A stretch of DNA of 64,000 bases from JBGPLJ01 sp035644395 (lineage in GTDB: Bacteria > Pseudomonadota > Gammaproteobacteria > Steroidobacterales > Steroidobacteraceae), in contig DASQOR010000071.1 of the NCBI GenBank assembly GCA_035644395.1, positions 35,848 to 99,847 on the forward strand. The letters run 5' to 3'. The translations under genes and the position numbers were made by a program. The notes under the pieces were generated by a model, which worked only from the letters and a program-made list of their open reading frames with translations, searched no databases and was not told the DNA's origin. Positions 1-8,505 of this stretch are shown here, piece by piece (position 1 is the stretch's first letter; each line of letters begins with the position of its first letter).

Positions 1-947
1 ACGCCGAGGATCAAGCGCGTGTCCTGCGTTGGCGGTCCGAAAGTCCTCTGGCGCGTGTAGGTCGTGAAATCCTTGCGGCGAATCTTGACGGTGACCTGAG
101 CGGTCATCAGTTCCTTGGCGCGCAAGCGCGCACAAGTGCGATCGGCGAGCTGGGCGAGCTCGGAGAAAAGCCGCGCATGATCGCGAATGTCTTCGGCGAA
201 GGTTTCTTCGGCGCTGATGGATCGGTCTTCGACATCGGTCACGACCGGACGGTCGTCGATGCCGGCAGCCCGTTCGCGCACGCGGCGCGCGAAGCGGCCG
301 AAAATCGGCCACAGCACGCTATCCGGCGCCCTGCTGAGTTCACCGAGGGTGTGAATGCCGTGCTCTTCGAGCCGCGCAGCCGTCTTGCGGCCGACACCGG
401 ATAGCCGCGAGATCGGCAAGGGCTCGAGCACCGTCGCCGCTTCGCCGGTCGCGATGTGGACGAATCCGTCAGGCTTGCGAAGGTCGGACGCGATCTTCGC
501 AAGCAGCTTGTTCGATGCGAGCCCGACCGAAGCCGTCAATCCCGTCGTCTCGCGGATTCGTGTCTTGATCGCGATTGCAATGGCGACGGCGCCGCCAAAC
601 AGCGCCTCGCTGCCGGTGATGTCCAGAAAAGCCTCATCGAGACTCAAGCCCTCGACGGCCGGCGTGAATTCACGAAAGACGGCGAACACCTGGCGCGACA
701 CTTCCTGGTAGCGGCGCATGCGCGGCGGAATGCAGATCGCCTGTGGACAGCGTCGCAACGCTTCGCGCATCGGCATCGCGGAGTGCACGCCGAACTTGCG
801 GATCTCGTAGCTTGCAGCGGCCACGACGCCGCGTCCTCCCGTGCCGCCGACGATCACCGGCTTGCCGGCGAGTTCAGGCCTGTCACGCTGCTCGACGGAC
901 GCGTAGAACGCATCCATGTCGACGTGCAGGATGGCGCGGGCGCTCAT
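1..947 (-). CDS. dinB: DNA polymerase IV (Y family), C-terminus cut by window edge
   Basis: Translesion DNA polymerase of the DinB/Y family, which copies past damaged bases. Translation of the minus strand from the ATG at 947 begins MSARAILHVDMDAFYASVEQ, the family's N-terminal catalytic motif with the metal-binding Asp. The second catalytic motif, LSLDEAFLD, follows near residue 100, then the helix-hairpin-helix stretch around ISRLSGVGRKTAARL. About 315 residues are visible and the frame is still open at base 1, so only the last few dozen residues of the little-finger domain are missing. The downstream DUF4399 gene lies 18 bases away on the same strand, so the two may be co-transcribed. Identity is secure; no LexA box was looked for successfully. 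Confidence 0.95.
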   Translation of the reverse strand, partial: MSARAILHVDMDAFYASVEQRDRPELAGKPVIVGGTGGRGVVAAASYEIRKFGVHSAMPMREALRRCPQAICIPPRMRRYQEVSRQVFAVFREFTPAVEGLSLDEAFLDITGSEALFGGAVAIAIAIKTRIRETTGLTASVGLASNKLLAKIASDLRKPDGFVHIATGEAATVLEPLPISRLSGVGRKTAARLEEHGIHTLGELSRAPDSVLWPIFGRFARRVRERAAGIDDRPVVTDVEDRSISAEETFAEDIRDHARLFSELAQLADRTCARLRAKELMTAQVTVKIRRKDFTTYTRQRTFGPPTQDTRLILG

Positions 948-965
948 ACGCCCATCGGCGATCCG

Positions 966-1391
966 CTATTTGGCCACGTTGATCGTGATCTTCTGCGACA
1001 CGACCGGCGGGTTGTGCGGGATATGAAGCGCGTCCCCGACCAGAAGCTGCAGCGTGTGCTTGCCCGGCGTGAGGGTCAGCGTGACTTCCGTCTGGCCCTT
1101 GCCGAAGTGGATGATCTTGTTTTCGACTGCCGGCAGCGGCTGGCTCAGGTCCGCGGGAATGTCCGTATCGACAAAGAGATGGTGATGCCCGGTATTGTCG
1201 AACTTGATGCCGGCCGGCGCGATGCCCATGCCTTTGAGGCCGAAGTGGACCGTGACCGGATTCGTCACCTTGGCGCCGTCCTTCAAGCCGACGAAGTAGA
1301 CCTCGGCACCCGCCGGCGACGCCGTGCGTTCCTGCGGCCACGCGACAGCGGATGCGAGCAGCAATGTAATCACTAGTGGCAGGTGTTTCAT
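966..1391 (-). CDS. DUF4399 secreted protein
   Basis: A 141-residue exported protein of the DUF4399 family. The first 18-20 residues form a signal peptide (MKHLPLVITLLLASAVAWPQ). The mature part has the family's hallmarks: AEVYFVGLKDGAKVTNPV, then a histidine-rich HHHLFVDTD segment near residue 90, then a Gly-Lys-His turn (PGKHTLQLLVGD) and a C-terminal beta strand. The fold is probably a small Ig-like beta sandwich in the periplasm. The histidine cluster could bind metal, but that is inference. It sits between dinB and the broken DUF3667 gene, all on the minus strand. No substrate or pathway is known from the sequence. Confidence 0.85.
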   Translation of the reverse strand: MKHLPLVITLLLASAVAWPQERTASPAGAEVYFVGLKDGAKVTNPVTVHFGLKGMGIAPAGIKFDNTGHHHLFVDTDIPADLSQPLPAVENKIIHFGKGQTEVTLTLTPGKHTLQLLVGDALHIPHNPPVVSQKITINVAK

Positions 1392-1418
1392 GGGAGATCC
1401 CCTGGTCGATGGGCGTAC

Positions 1419-2303
1419 TTACAGCGTCAGGGCGGTGTACAGCGCGGCGGCGGTCATCGTCACGGCGAGACAGATGGTATACGCGAAAACCAGAATTCCA
1501 AACTTGATGAAGGATTTGAAACGTCCTTGCCCGTAGACGCGCCGCAGCGACAGGTAAACGTAGGCCAGGAGCCCGGCGACGACGGCCGCGTTGACGATCT
1601 TGGGCGGATGGACGCCGCCCGGGACCAGCGCGAACAGCCAGTTGCCAATGACGGACGAGTGCGAGCAGTGGCAGGAAGACGAACATGGTCTTCGGCAGGT
1701 TGTCGATGAAGCTGTGCACGAGGCCCGCGCCGCGGTCCGCCGAAATCTTGCGGCAGGCGGCCCGGGCCCTCGGCTGCAGCCCGGTCCAGCCAAAGAATGA
1801 AAAGCCCAGGCGATCGCAGGTGCTGCCGGGCTTCGTCGTCTCAGCCCGCAGGGCGCCGAGCTCTTGCAAATCCCCGGCCAGCTCGTCGACCTCTTCCTGC
1901 AATTTCTCGTTGGCGGGATTGCGCGCGAACTCGGCGCGCTTCGCCGCGAGCGCCGCCTGCGCCAAGTCATAGGCCTTCTGCACGGCGACGGGATCATCGT
2001 CGATGACCAGATCGTGCCGGTCACTTAGCGAGCACGGCGCCCGGCCAGAAATTCGACGGTGAGAAATCCGGGCTTGACGACGAGCGCCCGCAGCGAGCGC
2101 CACAGGCGAGAGTCGACGTGCCAGAAATCCTCGACGGCTTCCTTGAGGAGCGCTCCGAGCGAGATGATGCGCGAGTGCTCGCGCTGACCGCATTCGCTGC
2201 AGAACGGGCCCGCGAGCGGCGTTCCGCAATTCTGGCACTGAGCAACGCTCAGGGCACCCGCATCACGCCCGCCCGCGACCAGACCCTGTGACAAGTCGTG
2301 CAA
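1419..2303 (-). pseudogene. Decayed DUF3667 membrane protein gene
   Basis: Remnant of a DUF3667 gene (zinc-ribbon membrane protein). The N-terminal 92 residues (2303-2025) are typical: a Cys4 ribbon (CQNCGTPLAGPFCSECGQ), then DFWHVDSRLWRSLRALVVKP and FLTVEFLAGRRAR, but a stop follows where the first membrane helix should begin. A second frame continues with a hydrophilic segment (DDDPVAVQKAYDLAQAALAA...) and then FIDNLPKTMFVFLPLLALV. The C-terminal helices (IGNWLFALVPGG ... YVYLSLRRVYGQGRFKSFIKF) are in a third frame ending at 1419. The first helix and the central membrane segment appear deleted. At least two frameshifts and two deletions make this a true wreck rather than one sequencing error. 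Which family member it came from is not determined. Confidence 0.75.
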
Positions 2304-2306
2304 CCG

Positions 2307-4787
2307 TCAGGCGATCTGAGCGGCGGAGTGCTCGGGCGCGGCCTGCACGCCGAGTTCGTGCGGCGCGAAGTCGTCGACATTGACGATATCCATGACCTTG
2401 CGGTCATAGTCGCGCAACAGGGCGGCCTCGGTTTCGCTGATGATCCCCGCAGCCGTCGCCTGCTGGATCTGCGTCGGCAGATCGAGTGCGGTCACCTTGC
2501 CGGTTTTCACGCCATCGACACGGATGCGCTTCTCGATTGGCTCGGCGACGATCGAAAGCGTCAACGCCTCCTGCAGCAGGCCGAGCGGATTGGTCGGCTC
2601 GAGCGTGCGGTAGATGCCGTCGGCCAGCCGGTCGCGCGTGAGGCTCGGGGTCATGATCGCGTCGACGATGGCGCGGCCGATGCGATCGTTCGGGGCGGAG
2701 TAGGTCAGGCCGCGCGGAAAGATGAGCACGCGCATCAGCCAGGCGAGGCTGCGAATCGGGAAATTGCGGAGGAAACTGTGCAGCTGCTCCTGCGCCTTGT
2801 ACATGAGGGTCATGCAGGCCCACTGCACGATGGGCAGATCTTCGGGCGGCCGCCCCTGATTCTCGTAGTGCTTGAGCACCATCGAGGCCAGGTACATCGA
2901 CGACAGCACATCGCCGAGCCGCGCCGAGAGATTTTCCTTCTTCTTGAGATAACCGCCGAGCGAAAGCATGGCGATGTCGACGGCAAAGGCGAACGACGCA
3001 CTGAAACGGTTGATGTGCTGATAGAAGCGGCGGGCAGGCCCTTCATCCGGCACTCGCGTGAAGCGCGCGAGCGTGAACGCCATGATGAGCGAGCGGATCG
3101 CGTTCGAGATCGTGAAGCCGATATGACCAAAGAGCGCGCGATCGAATTCGGCGAGGCCCTGGGCCCTGTTGGTGTTGCGTGCCGCGTTCATCTCCTTCAG
3201 CACGTACGGATGGCAGCGCACCGCGCCCTGGCCGAAGATGATGAGGCTCCGCGTCAGGATGTTGGCGCCTTCCACGGTAATGGCGACGGGAACCACCTGG
3301 TAACCACGAGCCAGATAGTTCTTCGGCCCCATGCAGATGCCCTTGCCGCCGTGCACATCCATTGCATCGTTCGCGACCATGCGGCCGAACTCGGTAACGT
3401 GATATTTCAGCATCGCGGACGGCACGGACGGCTTCTCGCCGCCGTCGATGGCGCCGGCCGTGACCGATCGCGCGGCATCCATGATGTAGGTATGGCCCGC
3501 CATGCGGGCGATCACCTGCTCCACGCCCTCAAACCGACCGACCGACATATTGAACTGGCGGCGGATGCGGCAGTAGGCGCCGGCGGCGAACGTTCCGGCC
3601 TTCGCGCCGCCGGTCGCATTCGATGGCAGCGAAATGCAGCGGCCCACCGAGAGCTGTTCGACCAGCATGCGCCAGCCCTGGCCCGCCATCTTCGGGCCGC
3701 CGATGATGAAATCGAGCGGCACGAATACGTCGCGGCCCTGAATCGGGCCGTTCTGAAATGGCACGTTCAGTGGAAAGTGGCGCCGGCCGATGGTGACGCC
3801 GGAGGTGTTGCGCGGGATGAGCGCGCAGGTGATGCCATAGTCCGTCTTGTCCGCGCCGAGGAGTTTTTCCGGATCGAAGAGCCGGAAAGCGAGGCCGACG
3901 ACGGTCGCGATCGGCGCCAGCGTGATGTAGCGCTTGGAGAAGTTGAGCTTCAGGCCGAGCATTTCCCGGCCCTGATACGTCCCGCGGCAGACGATGCCCG
4001 TGTCGGGAAGCGACGCGGCGTCGGATCCGGCCCGCGGGCCCGTCAGTGCGAAACAGGGAATCTCCTCGCCGCGCGCGAGGCGCGGCAGATAGTGATTCTT
4101 CTGATCCTCGGTCCCGTAGTGCAGCAGCAGTTCCGCGGGCCCCAGCGAATTCGGTACGGCAACGGTCGAAGACGCGGTCACGCTGCGGCTCGCGAGCTTC
4201 ACGAGCACGCAGGAATGCGCATAGGCGGAAAAGCCGAGCCCGCCGTATTTCTTCGGGATGATCATCGCGAAGAAACCCTTTGATTTGAGGAAATCCCACA
4301 CCTGTGGCGCGAGGTCCCCGCGCCGGTGAGTCGTGTCGAACTCGTCGATCATGCGGCAGATTTCGTCGCAGGGGCCGTCCAGGAATGCGCGCTCCTCCGC
4401 GCTGAGCTGCGGGGCTTTCGCGGATACGAGCTTCTGCCAGTTGGGATTGCCAGTGAAGAGTTCCCCGTCCCACCAGACCGTGCCGGCCTCGAGTGCTTCG
4501 CGCTCGGTAGTCGACATGTTGGGCAGCGCGCGGCGGAATACGCGGAATATCCACCGCGTAACGAATGTCTTGCGCAGCGGCTTGATATTCAGAAAAGCGA
4601 GGCCGCTCCACAGCACCCACAGGAACGCCTTCCACACGATGTGGCCGTGACCGAAGACGCTGTAGGCGGCGAGCAGCAGCAGGAACGCTGCGGTGAACGC
4701 GCCGAGGCCGAGCCGGCGATAGGCCAGGAAATTGAACAGGACCAGGAACCCGAGCAGCCAGAGGAGCGCAATGCCTACGGACATCAT
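2307..4787 (-). CDS. fadE: Acyl-CoA dehydrogenase, FadE type
   Basis: Flavoenzyme that introduces the alpha-beta double bond in acyl-CoA, the first step of fatty-acid beta-oxidation. At 826 residues it matches the long FadE class rather than the roughly 380-residue soluble enzymes. Residues 1-60 contain two hydrophobic helices that should anchor it in the inner membrane. The acyl-CoA dehydrogenase core begins near residue 95 and includes IPKKYGGLGFSAYAHS, FALTGPRAGSDAASLPDTG (the flavin/substrate loop) and DVHGGKGICMGPKNYLARGY. The C-terminal third is the DUF1974-type extension of FadE. It ends 4 bases from the pseudogene and starts 24 bases from mdh, on the same strand. Reoxidation by ETF is expected from the family. 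Confidence 0.93.
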   Translation of the reverse strand: MMSVGIALLWLLGFLVLFNFLAYRRLGLGAFTAAFLLLLAAYSVFGHGHIVWKAFLWVLWSGLAFLNIKPLRKTFVTRWIFRVFRRALPNMSTTEREALEAGTVWWDGELFTGNPNWQKLVSAKAPQLSAEERAFLDGPCDEICRMIDEFDTTHRRGDLAPQVWDFLKSKGFFAMIIPKKYGGLGFSAYAHSCVLVKLASRSVTASSTVAVPNSLGPAELLLHYGTEDQKNHYLPRLARGEEIPCFALTGPRAGSDAASLPDTGIVCRGTYQGREMLGLKLNFSKRYITLAPIATVVGLAFRLFDPEKLLGADKTDYGITCALIPRNTSGVTIGRRHFPLNVPFQNGPIQGRDVFVPLDFIIGGPKMAGQGWRMLVEQLSVGRCISLPSNATGGAKAGTFAAGAYCRIRRQFNMSVGRFEGVEQVIARMAGHTYIMDAARSVTAGAIDGGEKPSVPSAMLKYHVTEFGRMVANDAMDVHGGKGICMGPKNYLARGYQVVPVAITVEGANILTRSLIIFGQGAVRCHPYVLKEMNAARNTNRAQGLAEFDRALFGHIGFTISNAIRSLIMAFTLARFTRVPDEGPARRFYQHINRFSASFAFAVDIAMLSLGGYLKKKENLSARLGDVLSSMYLASMVLKHYENQGRPPEDLPIVQWACMTLMYKAQEQLHSFLRNFPIRSLAWLMRVLIFPRGLTYSAPNDRIGRAIVDAIMTPSLTRDRLADGIYRTLEPTNPLGLLQEALTLSIVAEPIEKRIRVDGVKTGKVTALDLPTQIQQATAAGIISETEAALLRDYDRKVMDIVNVDDFAPHELGVQAAPEHSAAQIA

Positions 4788-4811
4788 TCGAAATTCCCTC
4801 GGCTCGTGCCG

Positions 4812-5789
4812 CTAGGTCAATTCCCTTACGCCATCGCGCTCATCGCGCAGTTCCTTGTCAGTCGCCTGCATTTTCTCGCGGCTGAATTCGTCGATCTCGA
4901 GTCCCTGGACGATTTTGTACGAGCCGCCGTTGCAGGTGACGGGATAGGAATAGATCACACCTTCCTGGATGCCGTAGCTGCCGTCGGCCGGGATACCCAT
5001 GCTGACCCAGTCGCCCGCCGCCGTGCCGAGCATCCAGTCGTGTACGTGGTCGATGGCCGCCGAGGCTGCCGAGGCCGCCGACGATGATCCACGAGCCTTG
5101 ATGACCGCGGCTCCGCGCTGCTGCACGGTTGGGATGAAGGTTTCGCGGACCCACTGCTCCTCGAGCAGCGCCTTCGCGGGCTTGCCGGCGACGGTTGCGT
5201 GGTTGATGTCCGGATACTGCGTGGCCGAGTGGTTACCCCAGATTGTCACCTTGCGGATGTCCGTTGAATGGGAGCCCGTCTTCTGCGCGAGCTGCCCGAC
5301 CGCGCGGTTGTGATCCAGTCGCGTCATGGCCGTGAAATTAGCCGGCTCGAGGCCCGGCGCGTTGCGCTGCGCGATGAGCGAATTCGTATTCGCGGGATTG
5401 CCGACGACGAGCACCCGGACATCGCGATCGGCAACGGCATCGAGAGCCTTGCCCTGCGCCGAGAAGATCTGGGCATTGGCGAGCAGCAGATCCTTGCGCT
5501 CCATGCCGGGTCCGCGCGGACGCGCGCCGACGAGCATGGCGACGTTGCAGTCTTTGAACGCGGTTTTCGCGTCATCCGACGGAACGACGCGATTCAAGGT
5601 TGGAAACGCGCAATCGTTGAGCTCCATGATCACGCCACCGAGCGAACCGAGCGCCGGCGTGATCTCGAGCAACATGAGATTCACCGGTTGGTCGGCACCC
5701 AGCATCTGCCCGGAAGCAACCCGGAATGCCAGGGCATAACCGATCTGCCCCGCTGCTCCAGTGATCGCGACATTCAGGGGTTTCTTCAT
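4812..5789 (-). CDS. mdh: Malate dehydrogenase
   Basis: NAD-dependent malate dehydrogenase, interconverting malate and oxaloacetate in the TCA cycle. The 325-residue length fits the cytosolic-type bacterial MDH. Visible motifs are the Rossmann dinucleotide loop AITGAAGQIGYALAF, the active-site loop GARPRGPGMERKDLL with substrate-binding arginines, VVGNPANTNSLIAQ, RLDHNRA and the catalytic His in IWGNHSATQYPD. A short Ser/Ala-rich stretch (GSSSAASAASAA, near residue 233) replaces the more usual RGASSAASAA form but keeps the same region. It begins with ATG after a 137-base leader that separates it from the sigma/anti-sigma pair. Everything needed for activity is present. Confidence 0.96.
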   Translation of the reverse strand: MKKPLNVAITGAAGQIGYALAFRVASGQMLGADQPVNLMLLEITPALGSLGGVIMELNDCAFPTLNRVVPSDDAKTAFKDCNVAMLVGARPRGPGMERKDLLLANAQIFSAQGKALDAVADRDVRVLVVGNPANTNSLIAQRNAPGLEPANFTAMTRLDHNRAVGQLAQKTGSHSTDIRKVTIWGNHSATQYPDINHATVAGKPAKALLEEQWVRETFIPTVQQRGAAVIKARGSSSAASAASAAIDHVHDWMLGTAAGDWVSMGIPADGSYGIQEGVIYSYPVTCNGGSYKIVQGLEIDEFSREKMQATDKELRDERDGVRELT

Positions 5790-5926
5790 TTTTCGGGCTC
5801 CATTGCGTCCGGACGTACGCCGCAGGTTTCGGCGAATCCGGCGCGGCGACGGATGAGGTCTGCGGCCGGAAGGACGTCGTGCGAGAGGCCCGGGATTCTA
5901 GCAAAGATCGGTGCTTGCACCGCCCG

Positions 5927-6742
5927 TCAGCGGGCGTCGTCCGGCAGGGGGTGATCGTGGAAGTATTCCGGATACTTCTCGAGGAAGAGTTTCATCTGCC
6001 GGTCGGCCGATGCGGTATCGCCGTTCGCACGCAGCTCTTTGATGTATGCGAGCCAGGCCTTTGGGTCGTGCCGCATGGCCTCCAGGTCGCCGGTCGATGC
6101 GGCCGCCCTCTCGCTACTGGCGGCGGTTACCCGATTGCCGGTCGTGACGACCGATTGGAGAGAGCCTGATTCGGCATTGCGGTCTTTCTTCTGGAGGTCA
6201 GGGCTGGAGGCGGCGACGGATTGCGCCGGGGCTTCAGCAAGCTTGTCGGTCCTGGCGGCCTGCGGCGCAGCCGTAGCCAATTTCGGCCTGTCGGCGTTGG
6301 CGGCGGCGGCTGGCGGGACGTCGTCGGTCAATCGACGTGCAGGCTGCGCATCGGCAGCGAGTTTTTCAGCAAACCGAGCGTCGCTTTCAGTCTTCGCTTC
6401 TCGAGGCTCCGCGGGCGGTGCTGCGGCGGCGGCCGATGTTCGGGCTTCATCCGCTGGCTCCTGGCGCATGACAATCTGCGGGCGAATGACGATCTGCAGG
6501 ACGACCGTGAACACGAGCACCACCGTTGCAGCAAAAGCCACGGGCGCCATCCAGCCGATGTAGATTTCGCGCTCCGGCGTCTCTTTGCGCTCGAACGCAT
6601 GCGCTGCCCGGGCCCGCGCAAGCACCGCCTCATCCAGTTCCTTCGGCGGGATCTCCGTGCTCAGGTCCTGGTAGCGGCGCGAGAGCCGCGAGCGCCGGCC
6701 GATGTAGGCCTCGAATTCTGCGTCGTCCATTGGGTCAGTCAC
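5927..6742 (-). CDS. Putative membrane anti-sigma factor (partner of the adjacent ECF sigma)
   Basis: A 271-residue single-pass membrane protein whose start overlaps the end of the ECF sigma gene by 8 bases, a typical translationally coupled sigma/anti-sigma arrangement. Residues 1-63 are charged and cytoplasmic with no zinc-finger HxxxCxxC motif. One transmembrane helix lies at about 66-88 (MAPVAFAATVVLVFTVVLQIV). The rest is Ala/Pro/Asp-rich and low in complexity, ending with LRANGDTASADRQMKLFLEKYPEYF, which resembles the end of a helical-repeat segment. The anti-sigma role is inferred from position, topology and coupling, not from a recognised domain. A terminal YPEYFHDHPLPDDA motif may be conserved in relatives. 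Confidence 0.65.
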   Translation of the reverse strand: MTDPMDDAEFEAYIGRRSRLSRRYQDLSTEIPPKELDEAVLARARAAHAFERKETPEREIYIGWMAPVAFAATVVLVFTVVLQIVIRPQIVMRQEPADEARTSAAAAAPPAEPREAKTESDARFAEKLAADAQPARRLTDDVPPAAAANADRPKLATAAPQAARTDKLAEAPAQSVAASSPDLQKKDRNAESGSLQSVVTTGNRVTAASSERAAASTGDLEAMRHDPKAWLAYIKELRANGDTASADRQMKLFLEKYPEYFHDHPLPDDAR

Positions 6743-7328
6743 GGAGCGACCCTCGCAGTTCGACCGCCGGGTCGTCCTTCAGGGCGGCTCGCAGTTTGTT
6801 CAACGCGTAGCGCAGGCGGCTTTTCGCCGTCTCCATGCCGACGCCCGTCACGTAGGCGATCTCGTCGAGGTCGAGGCCGGATTCTTCATACAGGAGGAAC
6901 ACCTCGCGCTGATCCGGCGGCAATTCCGCGAGGCTGGCACGGAATGCCTGCTCGAGCTGCGAGCGCGCGAGTTGTGCGTCCGGCCGCTCGTGCACGGGTG
7001 ATACGAGCTGATCGCTCCAGTCATCAACGGTGTCGGTGAGGCCCGCGCGTCGGGCCGATTGTCGCCGAAAGTAGTCGACGCAGCAGTTGTGGGCGATGTG
7101 AAAGAGATAAGTCGTGAATCGTGCCCGCACTTCATAGCGATCGCGGGTCGAGATGATACGGCCCCACACCTCCTGAAAAAGATCGGCCGCAGTTTCGCTG
7201 TCACGGCATTGCCGCAGCAGGTATCGGTAAAGCGAGCCGCGATGACGTTCGTAGAGCACTTCGAAGGCACGCAAGTCGCCATGCCGGTAGCGCACCATGA
7301 GTTCGCCGTCGTCATCGGTGACAGTCAC
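6735..7328 (-). CDS. ECF-type RNA polymerase sigma factor
   Basis: Sigma-70 family, ECF-size regulator. Region 2 is clear: ELMVRYRHGDLRAFEVLYER, then LRQCRDSETAADLFQEVWGRI and FTTYLFHIAHNCCVDYFRR. Region 4 follows: ELPPDQREVFLLYEESGLD with its helix-turn-helix DEIAYVTGVGMETAKSRL. I chose the GTG at 7328, giving 197 residues, because conserved sequence begins just after it. The frame stays open back to 7493, but the extra 55 residues do not look like a sigma factor. The ATG at 7298 would cut conserved residues. The stop overlaps the start of the membrane partner gene, so the pair should be co-expressed, probably autoregulated from the AT-rich region upstream. Confidence 0.9.
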   Translation of the reverse strand: MTVTDDDGELMVRYRHGDLRAFEVLYERHRGSLYRYLLRQCRDSETAADLFQEVWGRIISTRDRYEVRARFTTYLFHIAHNCCVDYFRRQSARRAGLTDTVDDWSDQLVSPVHERPDAQLARSQLEQAFRASLAELPPDQREVFLLYEESGLDLDEIAYVTGVGMETAKSRLRYALNKLRAALKDDPAVELRGSLRD

Positions 7329-7493
7329 GCGCGGCAGCGTAGCCGTCCGAGTCGCCGCGGTGAACTGGTGATGCGCGCGAGATTTGTATTGAGTCAGGGG
7401 CAGCTCGGCGTTTGCCGGAGGAATGCTGAGTGTCCGGCTCAATCTCGGTTTCCTCGTTGAGACGGCCTTTGTAAACGGGGTCGTACGGACCAC

Positions 7494-7700
7494 GGGTTAC
7501 CAAAAAGGACCCGAAATCCAACCTGAATTCCGCCTGTCCGGGCGCCGCAGCATCCCGGATAATCAGCCAAAACACATTTAATCTGTTGATTTATAAAACA
7601 ATAGAAAGATTTCGAACTTTTTTGTGTTTGGGTCTTGCATTCAAGTAGTGTTGTAGTAGAGTATAACACAGTGGCAGTCAGGAACTATTCAGCGACAGCC
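7494..7700. promoter_or_regulatory. AT-rich divergent promoter region
   Basis: Intergenic stretch between the ECF sigma gene (minus) and the 91-residue peptide gene (plus). Bases 7575-7670 are strikingly AT-rich against a GC-rich background, with runs such as ttgatttataaaacaatag and a T tract at 7616-7622. On the plus strand TTGCAT (7635-7640) is followed after 16 bases by TAGAGT (7657-7662), a possible -35/-10 pair. TATAAC (7662-7667) also looks like a -10 box but sits 21 bases away. On the minus strand several TATAAA/TAAATG-like hexamers could serve the sigma gene. The exact promoters are not fixed by sequence alone. No convincing gene was found in the interval. Confidence 0.5.
7648..7669. 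promoter_or_regulatory. Imperfect palindrome, candidate operator for the GntR regulator
   Basis: A 22-bp dyad with half-sites GTGTTnTA and TAnAACAC; 8 of 11 positions are symmetric. It overlaps the plus-strand -10-like elements upstream of the 91-residue peptide gene. Position and symmetry fit a repressor site for the GntR protein encoded about 420 bases downstream. GntR proteins of the YtrA type usually repress their own operon, so this is a reasonable guess but unproven. Confidence 0.4.
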
Positions 7701-7752
7701 ACTGCGGAAGCCGGAGCGCAGACACCACCGGCACAGATGGGAGATTAGGAAC

Positions 7753-8028
7753 ATGAACACGACGAACTGGGTGCAGGAAAACAAGGGCATGTGGCTTGCG
7801 GCAGTTTGCGCCGTGGCGGCATTCGGACTTCTCAATACGGTCCTCGGATCGCAGCCGACTGAGCGAGTTGGCACTGTCACGGTTACGCAGGTTCTCGACG
7901 ATGACCTCGGCACGATGGTCGTGCAGGCCACGCGTCCGTCGGACAACCGTGTGGTCCGCTCGGATCGCGACGTGACCAAGCATGGCAAGAAGGGCGAGTC
8001 GGCGCTGCAGCTGGCGGTGGGCTTCTAA
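7753..8028 (+). CDS. Small single-pass membrane protein of unknown function
   Basis: A 91-residue protein I do not recognise. It begins MNTTNWVQENKGMW; a hydrophobic helix spans about residues 14-33 (LAAVCAVAAFGLLNTVLG), followed by a polar 58-residue tail containing VGTVTVTQVLDDDLGTMVVQ and many charged residues. The tail may lie in the periplasm as a beta-rich segment. It precedes a GntR regulator and an ABC exporter on the same strand, separated by 60 bases that hold a second inverted repeat. It may therefore belong to the same regulon, possibly as a small accessory or sensor peptide. Codon use and length look like a real gene, and it starts with ATG 8 bases after a gggagatt-type element. 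Confidence 0.65.
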   Translation: MNTTNWVQENKGMWLAAVCAVAAFGLLNTVLGSQPTERVGTVTVTQVLDDDLGTMVVQATRPSDNRVVRSDRDVTKHGKKGESALQLAVGF

Positions 8029-8031
8029 CGC

Positions 8032-8049
8032 GTTCTGGTACAGTAGAAC
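8032..8049. promoter_or_regulatory. Inverted repeat GTTCT-N8-AGAAC before the GntR gene
   Basis: A perfect 5-bp inverted repeat (GTTCT at 8032-8036, AGAAC at 8045-8049) just after the stop of the 91-residue gene and 40 bases before the GntR start. It shares AGTAGA and AAC elements with the palindrome at 7648-7669. It could be a second binding site of the regulator, or the start of a secondary promoter. Short length makes it weak evidence alone. Confidence 0.3.
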
Positions 8050-8088
8050 GCTAGATCGGTACCGCACGTGTCCCCGAACGAGTCACCC

Positions 8089-8505
8089 ATGGACGCCAAC
8101 TGGAACGACAGCCAGCCAATCTATCGGCAGCTGCGCGATCGGGTGGTCGCCATGATCCTCGAAGGGGCGTTGAAGGAAGGCGATCCGCTCCCGTCAGTTC
8201 GCAGCGTCGCCGCCGAGTACCGCTTGAATCCCCTGACAGTGCTCAAGGGCTATCAGCAGCTGGTCGATGAGTTGCTCGTCGAGAAGCGTCGTGGCCGCGG
8301 CATGTTCGTCAACACGGGCGCCCGCGCGATGCTTCTCAAAGGGGAGCGACAGAGATTTCTCGAAGACGAGTGGCCGAAAATCCACGCAACCATCACGAGA
8401 CTCGGCTTCAACGCCGACGAGCTCCTGGCGCAGGAGCCGGCACAGCGACCGGCAATGCCCGGTACGAGCACCCGAAAGGATGAGGACAATGAATCCGCCG
8501 AATGA
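8089..8505 (+). CDS. GntR family transcriptional regulator, YtrA subfamily
   Basis: A 138-residue DNA-binding protein. The N-terminal winged helix-turn-helix is clear: QPIYRQLRDRVVAMILEG, DPLPSVRSVAAEYRLNPLTV and LLVEKRRGRGMFV. It lacks a large effector domain, having only a short helical dimerisation tail, which defines the YtrA type. Such regulators typically control an adjacent ABC transporter, and here the ATPase gene begins 17 bases before the stop of this gene. I prefer the ATG at 8089, since relatives begin with a short segment before QPIYRQL; a GTG at 8068 would add 7 residues. The likely role is repression of the exporter operon, and perhaps of the 91-residue peptide gene. Confidence 0.9.
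   Translation: MDANWNDSQPIYRQLRDRVVAMILEGALKEGDPLPSVRSVAAEYRLNPLTVLKGYQQLVDELLVEKRRGRGMFVNTGARAMLLKGERQRFLEDEWPKIHATITRLGFNADELLAQEPAQRPAMPGTSTRKDEDNESAE

Noticed and set aside
883..2238. A 451-codon minus-strand frame across dinB start, DUF4399 and DUF3667 regions
   Set aside because: Most of it is noise in the wrong frame. Only its part at about 2020-1690 carries real DUF3667 sequence, and that is accounted for in the pseudogene.
2298..4283. A 661-codon plus-strand frame opposite fadE
   Set aside because: The minus strand encodes a clear FadE throughout. The plus frame has no recognisable motif and no ribosome site.
7312..7575. A possible 87-codon gene in the ECF sigma leader
   Set aside because: It overlaps the sigma gene start, has no motif, and its reading changes character halfway.
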